From positions 62,001 through 126,000 of the forward strand of contig JAWWNJ010000227.1 in NCBI GenBank assembly GCA_037176885.1: a stretch of DNA of 64,000 nucleotides, read 5' to 3'. The stretch comes from Favolaschia claudopus (lineage: Eukaryota; Basidiomycota; Agaricomycetes; Agaricales; Mycenaceae). The notes under the pieces were generated by a model. That model did not search any database and was not told the origin of the DNA. It saw nothing but the letters and a program-made list of their open reading frames with translations. Position 1 is the first letter of the stretch. Each line of letters opens with the position of its first letter. This document shows positions 57,077 through 64,000 of this stretch, in pieces. Both the position numbers and the translations under genes were made by a program.

Positions 57077-57363
57077 TTGTCCAGATACATCCTGCCCTCT
57101 TCCTCTGCTCAATCCAATGCCCCAACACTTCCAAACGAGTCGATTCGTCGGCGAGATATTCGTTCGTCGAAGGCGACACATTTGTTGGCGAAACAAGGCG
57201 TCGCGTGAGGTCGTGGAATGGGAACAAGTGACGAGAGGACGACGGGAAGCTAAGGGAATACCAGAGAGAAAAAAGATAGTTGGAGAGTCTCGATGCGAAG
57301 GTGTCGTGTATCAAAGTCAAAGGAAATGGGTCAGAAAGGGAGTAATGACAGAAGAACTAGAAA

Positions 57364-57422
57364 ACGCGCCTCGCGGGGGTGTTCGCAAGCGACTCCGACC
57401 CCCGTTAAGGCTACGCGTATGC
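57364..57422 (+). repeat. Conserved hairpin cassette, copy 3 of 3
   Basis: CGCGCCTCGCGGGGGTGTTC ... CCCCCGTTAAGGCTACGCG. Stem positions are conserved while loop bases differ from copies 1 and 2. Confidence 0.7.
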
Positions 57423-58421
57423 GCTGACCATCTCCCCCCCTCCCGACTTCACTTCTCTGCCGCATCAACTAGTGAAGTGCAATGTCTTCGATAGTTGGAG
57501 GCGCCGGAATTGTGAGAGGCGAGGTAACGGCTTGTTTTGCAGGCAACGCAGCAGGACAGCGTCGTATTGAAGGCACTGGAAAACGACGATAGTACAATCG
57601 ACGTCGATGACTTCGTGCCGAGCCAGCGTCCTAAGTGGGATCCGACCTAGTTCAAATTTTAAGAATGCCGGAAGACGCGTCGGCACGCGTAAACGAACAA
57701 AGGGGAGAGCGCCGGAAGGCGGAGTGAAAAGTCCGCCAGTAATCAATATTCGTCTAATGCGAGATCAGAAGTTGACGAAAATCGTGGGGGGATGCAAGCT
57801 GAGAGCTCTGAACGAAATGAAACGCGTCCAAACGCGTTTCAGAACGAGTGAGGACGAGAGCAAGACGAGAGGGAAAGCAAAGAGTTGGTGACGGCCGTGA
57901 CTGATGGTCACACTAGCTCCTCTCTTCCTGCTTTCTTCTTCTCCACTGCTGCGACTCGCGCCCTTGACACTTCCCTGTTAACATCGTCTGGCTTCGCACT
58001 ACACAACTCCGGATGCAAGTCGTCCCGAGGTTTCCGTTCGCCAACTTCAAGATTCTCGAAGTGCGACGTGTCGGCGCTTCGCAGAGCGCGATGCATTTCT
58101 GCGAATGTCCGTTCAAGGATGACTTGAAAACCGAGGGGAAATGTTATTGAAACCCAGTCGGTGCGTGTTACTTCGTTGAAAGATTGAATACAAGCTGAAT
58201 TGAGGGAAACTTGAAAGGAAGATTGAGACGAGATAGAGACGAGGAAGAAAGTTTGCATAGCTGGGTATTTGGGTCCTCGAAACGCTCGCGAACGAGTCGT
58301 TTTCGAGGGTCGAGGTGCCTAGACGTTAAGTTGACCGGGCGGAGCGTTCAGGTAAGTCCAATCGAGCTCCACGGAAAGGTTTGAAGCTGACGGAAGTCAG
58401 CGCGTTTATCGCGCGCCCGCG

Positions 58422-58555
58422 CCTGCGTCTTCAAGCTAAGACGCAGGTTCCTATCCCTTCTCGGTTCCATTCCATGCACGGCGCGCAGTCTTCGCGTCGA
58501 TTACGCGCGAAGACTGCGCTCCATTGAGTCCGTACGATCGCGCTCACGAGCGCGA
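58422..58555. other. Three consecutive perfect palindromes
   Basis: Stem 1: CCTGCGTCTT (58422) with AAGACGCAGG (58438), 10 bp, 6-nt loop. Stem 2: GCGCAGTCTTCGCG (58483) with CGCGAAGACTGCGC (58506), 14 bp, 9-nt loop. Stem 3: TCGCGCTC (58538) with GAGCGCGA (58548), 8 bp, 2-nt loop. They lie inside the LTR element, upstream of nothing that I can identify as a coding start. Confidence 0.75.
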
Positions 58556-58764
58556 AAGGCGAGAAGTCCAGAAACGAGGATACAGTCGTGAGCGCGGAAG
58601 AGTCGTCCAGAAAGTCCGCGCGCGCGACGTCGCGTATGAGGCCAGCGACACGGGTGAGCCGTTCATTAGCCTCCGCCTCAATTACTCGTTGACGCGTTTC
58701 GCTCACCAGTCCTTCCGTTGCGCAAAGTAGCCGAAGCGCTTCCCACACCGGAGCTCGCAGCCCC

Positions 58765-60290
58765 CTAACCTCGACGGCACCCGCATTTGCGGGGGACGGA
58801 GCCAGGGACTCGGCCAACGGCAGAACAAGTACGACGCTTGCTACGGAGCAGGGATCGACTTGCATGCCAGAATCGACTGTGGGTCGGTCGACGGTGATGT
58901 AGGTGGCGGACGGCCGACGGATACGGAGTTTGGGTGAGTGATGTGCCGCTCTTTGCTTTGAAAAACCTGACTAATGCGTCTTTTCGCAGACCGTCGAGTC
59001 TTTGGTACTGAATGGCAGAACTCGCGTCCGTCGATTCGTGCTTTCGCTCATCGGATTGGACAGCGTCTCGCAATGAGCTACCCGGAATGGCAGGGTGCAA
59101 AGGCATCCGAAACGAACGTGTGAGTATTTCTTCCTCTGATCCTGCAATAAACTTAGCTGATGAATTATCCAGCTCCTCCCGTTCCAAGTGTTCGTTCAAT
59201 GCGAATACGGCTGTCACTTTCGTTGAATCAACAGTGGACCTGGAGGATCGAGAAAGCGCTCGAAACGAGGTGAGTGGATTGTCCGTTCGACTTGGATTGT
59301 GCTGAAACTCTTTTCGGCGCCCAGGCTTCTTGACTGTATCGACGCCACCAACGTGAGCAGCAAGTGCATACTCAACACCGTCTCGCTTCAATCGCTTGCT
59401 CGCTACTGTACGAACTTGCGGAAAGGCCGGAGGCAAAGACCAATGTTTGTCAGTGGGTATCAACTCCTTCCACCGTGGAGTCAACTCAGCTAATGTGTCT
59501 GTCTGTTCCGCTCGGTAGCAAGCAATCGCGGCCGTGTTGTCTTTGCTAGATGTAAGTCCTCCGCTACTCGCGCTGGTTGATCCATCCAAGGTACGAGTTT
59601 CTGCATTCAGGTTCAGGCTTTGGTAGCTAACCATGCTGTCCAGCCCCCCAAACTCGATCTTGGGTGGATCATTGTTATCCGCAGTCCACGGGGGAGTAGG
59701 TGATTGTCGACAGTCCCGATTCCTGCGATACGTGTCGCTTTTGCCAGACGACGGTGAGAGAGCAGCGTGAGATGGGGCGACGGTCAGCGGAGCGGTAAAG
59801 GGAGGATGCTTCAGTGAGTCGGTGGTGAGTTGCTTGTCTACACCGCCGTCAGTACACTGACACTCCAGTCGTCTGCTAGACTCAAACTCGACGACTTGGG
59901 TGGGAGTTTCTGGAGAATCGAAAGAGGGTAAGGCAGTTGTAATCGTCTTCGTGAGTTGTCCTTTCGCCTTGCCGACTTTGACACGTTGCTGATACTCTCG
60001 CCTCCCAGGCTCCACTCCACTTGTAAATGACGCGGGAGAGGGAGCGGGAGACGTAACGGACGCGGAAGATGGAGGGATCTGATCTGTTCGCCCCCCAAGA
60101 TTGACTTCAATTCCGTCTTCAGCGGCACGAGAAAGAGCGGGAGATGGAGAAGAGGCGAAATGTATTGACGATGCTGTATGAATGTCCCGAGTGAGTTCAC
60201 TTGCTGCGTCGTAGATGATGTGCTTCTGATCCTCTTTTCGTCCCCCAAGCTCAACTGCGACTCGGTCTACGACACGAGGAGGAGCGGAGA
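58765..60290 (-). CDS. Unknown Ser/Pro-rich ORF of the LTR element (ORF2)
   Basis: The minus-strand frame is open from at least 60290 to 58765, about 500 codons, overlapping the stop of the preceding ORF in the -1 frame. It begins with repeated modules of the form VELGGR...ELTRDI and then has long Ser/Thr/Arg-rich disordered stretches. No gag, protease, RT or integrase motif is visible. It has no clear ATG of its own and could be expressed by frameshifting, by splicing, or not at all. On the plus strand the same DNA holds four or five regularly spaced GTGAGT...AG pairs of 57-59 nt, so the coding strand is not certain. Confidence 0.35.
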
Positions 60291-61466
60291 CGGAAGAGAA
60301 GAGCGAAGCGATGGAGGGATGGCCTGAATATTCCGAGTGAGTGCCTCGTCCGCATTGATGCTGGTCTGATGCTGATGGAGCTCTTGCCCCCCAAGCTCTA
60401 CCGTGCCTGCCGACAATGCGGAAGAGGGAGCGGGGGACGGAGAGATGGGTGAAGTAGAGGGCGAGGGTGATGCTTTGGTGCGTTGACTGACTCGTCGATC
60501 TTGACGTTGCCGCTGATACTCTTTAAAGCACAAGTGCGCGTGCTTCATCCTCGTTGTCAATGCTTTCCAAGCGGTCGTCAACAAGTCCAGGTCACTCTCT
60601 TGTTGCAACCTCCGTTTGAGTTCGCCGTGGGGATCGATTTGGAAGGGCAAAGTCTCCCCGGCAGAGACGGGCGTAAGTCCGGAAAGTAAGTCCTCGACTT
60701 GATTGACCGTGTCCATAACGAAATGTAGGAACACGGAATCCAATATGTAGAGTTCAACACCAGTCCTGATCACGTAGGCGGAGGCAATCTCGGTGAAGTC
60801 CAAGGACATGTAAAGCCTCCAGTCCCGGATCAGCGTCTCCGACGAGGCGTCAGGGAAGCTGGAACCGATATCGTTAGCGCTCGGCGAGATTACAAGGACA
60901 GCGGGAGGTGCAATTGTTTTGTGGCTATCGGTGCTCGCTGACAAGTGTTCTTCTAGCTTGATGCTAAATCTGTCAACGAGGTCCTTGGGCAATCTCGAGC
61001 GGAGTTCCAGCGGTAGGGAAGAAGCGATGCAGCCGAATTTCGAGTCCCATGAGTGTAGGGAAGCATGAGATACATTGCCTGCACACATGGCCTTGAGCTG
61101 ATGCTTCGCCGCCCAGATTCGGTCAATGATGGTCACCCAATTTACAAGAATTTGACTTAGCGTAGCCAGGAGTCCTTTACCCAGTAGAATGTCTTGCTCG
61201 TAATGTCCAATGGAAGGGATCTTGACAAGTCTGAGATGCTGAGCCGCAAGAGCTAGAAAGTGGTCCATCGCTGCGACCGTTTCGGATAGCGGGGCAGCAA
61301 GATCACTCCGTAACATATATCCACCATGAGAGAGGGTAATGTCCGAGGGCTGGAGGTCAAGTTTAACAAAAGATGAGCATGTCTCACGAAGAGAGAGCAT
61401 GTGTTGCTCAGGATGAGGCGAGGTAGAGTACTGGGACCAAATCCAGTCCAAGTACGGATTGACCAT
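60267..61466 (-). CDS. Unknown helical ORF of the LTR element (ORF1, gag position)
   Basis: The frame is 399 codons from the first ATG (61464-61466); it is open for 20 further codons towards the LTR. It lies directly downstream of the inferred 5' LTR, where gag is expected. The N-terminal 320 residues look like a folded alpha-helical protein (MDHFLALAAQHLRLVKI, LLATLSQILVNWVTIIDRIW, LYILDSVFLHFVMDTVNQVE) and the C-terminal part is Ser/Pro-rich, ending in VELGGQELHQHQ and ELTRNI-like modules. I recognise no family. No CCHC knuckle is present. A capsid-like role is only a positional guess. Confidence 0.5.
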   Translation of the reverse strand: MVNPYLDWIWSQYSTSPHPEQHMLSLRETCSSFVKLDLQPSDITLSHGGYMLRSDLAAPLSETVAAMDHFLALAAQHLRLVKIPSIGHYEQDILLGKGLLATLSQILVNWVTIIDRIWAAKHQLKAMCAGNVSHASLHSWDSKFGCIASSLPLELRSRLPKDLVDRFSIKLEEHLSASTDSHKTIAPPAVLVISPSANDIGSSFPDASSETLIRDWRLYMSLDFTEIASAYVIRTGVELYILDSVFLHFVMDTVNQVEDLLSGLTPVSAGETLPFQIDPHGELKRRLQQESDLDLLTTAWKALTTRMKHAHLCFKEYQRQRQDRRVSQRTKASPSPSTSPISPSPAPSSALSAGTVELGGQELHQHQTSINADEALTRNIQAIPPSLRSSLPSPLLLVS

Positions 61467-61528
61467 GGTGAAAGGAGATCCGAAGAGATCCAACCAGAGC
61501 GGTACGACAGTTCCCAATGTGTCCACTT

Positions 61529-61985
61529 TGTAAGGCGCTAGGAGGCCTCACAGATGGGTTACTGTCGTACACAAGTCCTGGCAGGAGGAGAGAGTCTTAT
61601 ATTGTGGTAAGACCCTAAGAATGACGGTCCAGCTCAGGGAAGGCTACTAAGAGCCGTAATATTACGGGCTCCTATACAGCAGACTTCCTAGATCCTCCGA
61701 ATATTTCGAGGGGACTGAGCAGAAGGCCAATGAGGTCCAAAGTGCGAATCAGATAAGCTTGATATAATCCAAAGGGCTGCCTAGTGCCTAGCGCCTCGAG
61801 TATTGGCCCAGGCAAGGCAAGTATGTACTAATCAGAGCACCCAAGCCTCTATCAGCAGCCCTTAGGCTCTGGAGAGACCGTTGTAGGCGATGATTGTAAG
61901 AGGTTAAGATGATAGTGATCATGTGATACGAGTACATGTGACTTGTAGCTAAAGAGTAACTAAAATAGGTAAACGACCCCTTACA
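61529..61985 (-). repeat. LTR (5' LTR in the inferred orientation)
   Basis: 457 bp, identical by eye to 55323-55779. Target duplication GTGGG follows at 61986-61990. Confidence 0.9.
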
Positions 61986-62690
61986 GTGGGAGTGAGAGCG
62001 TGAGGCGTCTCATGGCGGGGTATCGAAGGGAGTCCTGAAAACAGGGTGAATGTCTCTTGAAACGGAAAAGACGAATGGACTCACCTACAGACACAACATC
62101 AGTGATACGCCGGGATATCCAACAGCAGGGCGGGAACGCATTCGGGGACAGCTGGCGACTTCTCGGCGACGAGCGTCAGCAGCATGGTCATTCAAGCAAG
62201 AACAACGCACCAGATGACTTATTCGACGCAGCTTCATCAACCTCGTACCGCATTGTAGTAGCTCTCTTAGAAAGGTTTGTGAGCACTGTGTATGAGGGGA
62301 GGCGAACACTGAGAAGTACATACCTTAATTCAGGGAAGACAGCGGCGTTGGGGAGCTTCACTTCAGCAACTTGTTTTCGTCGAGGGCGATGGCGTTGAGC
62401 GAGGGAAGCTATCGTAGATATAGACCAGCGCGGTGTTGACGGCGTCCAGAGCTTGAGGCCTCAGGTGGGGCGTGGGCATCGCGGCACACAGCGGGTAAAG
62501 AAGAGTGGAGAGAATCGGAATGAGGAGACGACGGCGTCGTCACCGTCAAGAAACAAACGTGGGAATTGATCACGTTGCTTCGGTTCGGTTACACTTCGGC
62601 CGAGCCTCCTTGTCTTCAACCACCACCTCAAAATCGCGCCACGCGTCTATGGACCTCTTCCGAACGAAATAGTGCAAGCTCAGCCGTGAC
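61986..62690 (+). repeat. Dispersed repeat R, copy VII, right part
   Basis: Continues copy VII after the LTR insertion. It aligns with copy IV from 35789 (GTGAGAGCGTGARGC) and ends with the common block near 62548 (AAGAAACAAACGTGGGAATT) and the CTTCAACCACCACCTCAAA run. Confidence 0.6.
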
Positions 62691-64000
62691 GAGCGTGCGA
62701 GTGCGGCTGAGTGTAAGGCAAGGTAGTCACGTGCGAGCGGACTTGACAGCCGATCTCTTTCACAGCTGTCAAGTCTCTTTTCCTCCTGCCCTCGCACGCG
62801 CTGCTGCGTCGACGGCTCATCTTACTCTCCAGCAGCATCACCTGTGTTTTTTGTCATGCCTTTCTGGCTCATCTTCTCTTCTCTCATAGCTTCTCTCTTC
62901 CCCCACCTCTTGACTTCATGTCAGAGACATCTCTTGACTTTGTGTCGGGATCTCTAGGCTTTGCGCCAGACCTTGAGGACGACCCTCTCGTTCTCGTCGC
63001 TGCATCGCCAAACGCAGTCCATGGAAACGATGCTACAAGCTTCTGCAACAGAAACGACTCGCTCTTTCCGCGAGGAGGGAGGAAAAGTTCATCAGTGCTT
63101 CTCTTCTGCATCCCAGTGTGTCACCTGTTTTAAACTTCTTTCCTTCCATTTTCTCTCTGTGGCCGTGGTCGTGGCGTGTCCAGCACTTTGATGTTGTACA
63201 TCGGAGCCCTGGCACGATAGCCGAGACGCACCACGCGTCTCGTTTTCAGTTTCACTCTTTCTATCTCGCCTCCTCTCTAATCCTGGACGAGGACACCATG
63301 TGTTACCGTCTTGCGATAGTTCTCATGCAGAACTCACGGCTGGCCATTCAAGTTTTCTTCTTCATCCCCTTCTCTTCCCTGCGCAGTGTTTCTGCTACCT
63401 CGATGTTGTCAATCGCAGCTTGACCACGATGCCCGGAAACGCTCTGAGACTTCGTGTCTTGTATTTGTTCTTATCGTCGGTTTACCCGCGCAGCACAGTT
63501 TGTGTCGGCGCTTTATTCCACACTCCCAGTGACTCGTTTCTCTTTCTTTTCTTGATCAAAACGGCTTCCTTTTTTCTTCCTTTCCATTCTCTGACTTTGT
63601 TGAAACCATATTTTCTGGCGCATCAATCTTGTACATTGCTGGCATGATGCTTCTGTGATAAACGGTGCCTCGCCGTTTCATCTCATCTTCTTTCATCCAT
63701 GCCATGCTACATGGTGGTGCACTGGTGCACTCCCGATTCGTACATCGGAGCCCGCTAGTAGCGGTGTCTTGCCCTTCCACTTCAAATAATTTTATCCATG
63801 CTCTATCCCAGCATGGTGCACATCTACGCCTCAAATTCAAGCATTGGATCACTGCTCTAATGCTTCCAAGACGCGCGGCGTCTCAGCGTTTCGTTTCGTT
63901 TCGCTCCCTTTCTTTCAGTTCAGTCATACTCTCCCACATGGAGAACCGCGACGCTCCGAACTCGGGGCTTCGAGGAACTTCCGCTATTCGCACTATTTCC
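62691..64000. other. Gene-poor, pyrimidine-rich stretch
   Basis: CT-rich DNA with short frames only. An inverted pair (GACTTGACAGC at 62750, GCTGTCAAGTC at 62765) forms an 11-bp near-perfect hairpin with a short loop. The word TACATCGGAGCCC occurs at 63197 and 63740. A coding frame at 62918-63133 (SETSLDFVSGSLGFAPD) has no supporting exons. The window may end in the promoter of a gene outside it. Confidence 0.3.

Larger units (their letters stand above)
55323..61985 (-). mobile_element. LTR retroelement without recognisable pol, 6.66 kb
   Basis: Two 457-bp direct repeats that I read as identical (55323-55779 and 61529-61985) begin TGTAAGG and end CCTTACA, the usual TG...CA ends within a short inverted repeat. 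A perfect 5-bp target duplication GTGGG flanks the element (55318-55322 and 61986-61990). The interior (5.75 kb) has no RT, integrase or protease motif. On the minus strand the LTR is followed after 3 nt by TGGACACATTGGGAAC, a possible primer binding site, and the far LTR is preceded by AAGAGTGGGGGCTC, a possible polypurine tract. I therefore place it on the minus strand. It is non-autonomous (LARD-like) and inserted into R copy VII. Confidence 0.85.

Overview
The window is a repeat-rich piece of a nuclear genome from a basidiomycete fungus, most likely an agaricomycete. The evidence is the many short introns (about 45-60 nt, GTRNGT donors, CTRAY branch sites), the DUF6535 membrane proteins, and the F-box-like/LRR proteins starting PPIYRIPNEVL that are expanded in mushroom-forming fungi. 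A LINE with endonuclease, RNase H-like and reverse transcriptase domains fits the same group. No rRNA, CRISPR, bacterial operon or secondary-metabolite cluster was seen. Only about a dozen protein-coding loci are supportable; the rest is transposons, decayed repeats and gene-poor DNA.

Layout. 1-1674: inverted copy of a dispersed repeat (called R here) abutting the 3' part of a truncated LRR-type gene (1675-2384). 3437-7186: a secreted protein in about 17-18 exons. 7660-10640: R copy II followed by a tRNA(Met)-like repeat (called T). 11240-11930: a small Gln/Pro-rich protein with an RGG-like tail. 13196-14218: CACTGG-motif clusters and a 21-nt G run. About 14220-21300: a LINE on the minus strand with long open pol and gag-like frames in unusual order. 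21615-21882: TA-flanked MITE 1. 22338-23817: a protein with two GATA-like zinc fingers. 24336-25909: an F-box/LRR-like gene.

26430-37480: R copy III, T repeats, MITE 2, DUF6535 gene A, R copy IV and T. 37481-40174 is gene-poor and is followed by a single-exon F-box-like gene (40175-41587). 41745-51480 repeats the same pattern: R copy V, T, MITE 3, DUF6535 gene B (with an in-frame stop) and R copy VI. 51500-54790 holds tRNA-like sequences and a GCCGCC-rich element. 54790-62690 is R copy VII, split by a 6.66-kb LTR retroelement with LTRs identical by eye and a perfect 5-bp target duplication. The last 1.3 kb has no recognisable gene.

The strongest leads are: (1) a LINE whose internal RNase H fold appears to have lost all four catalytic acids while EN and RT residues are kept, with the gag-like frame downstream of pol; (2) a very young LTR element that encodes no recognisable pol but carries unknown ORFs, three copies of a conserved hairpin and three strong palindromes; (3) three related TA-flanked MITEs; (4) the recurring R+T unit with its adjacent tRNA(Met)-like module, repeated around two DUF6535 paralogues. 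All calls come from reading the sequence; no database search was run. Exon models are by eye.
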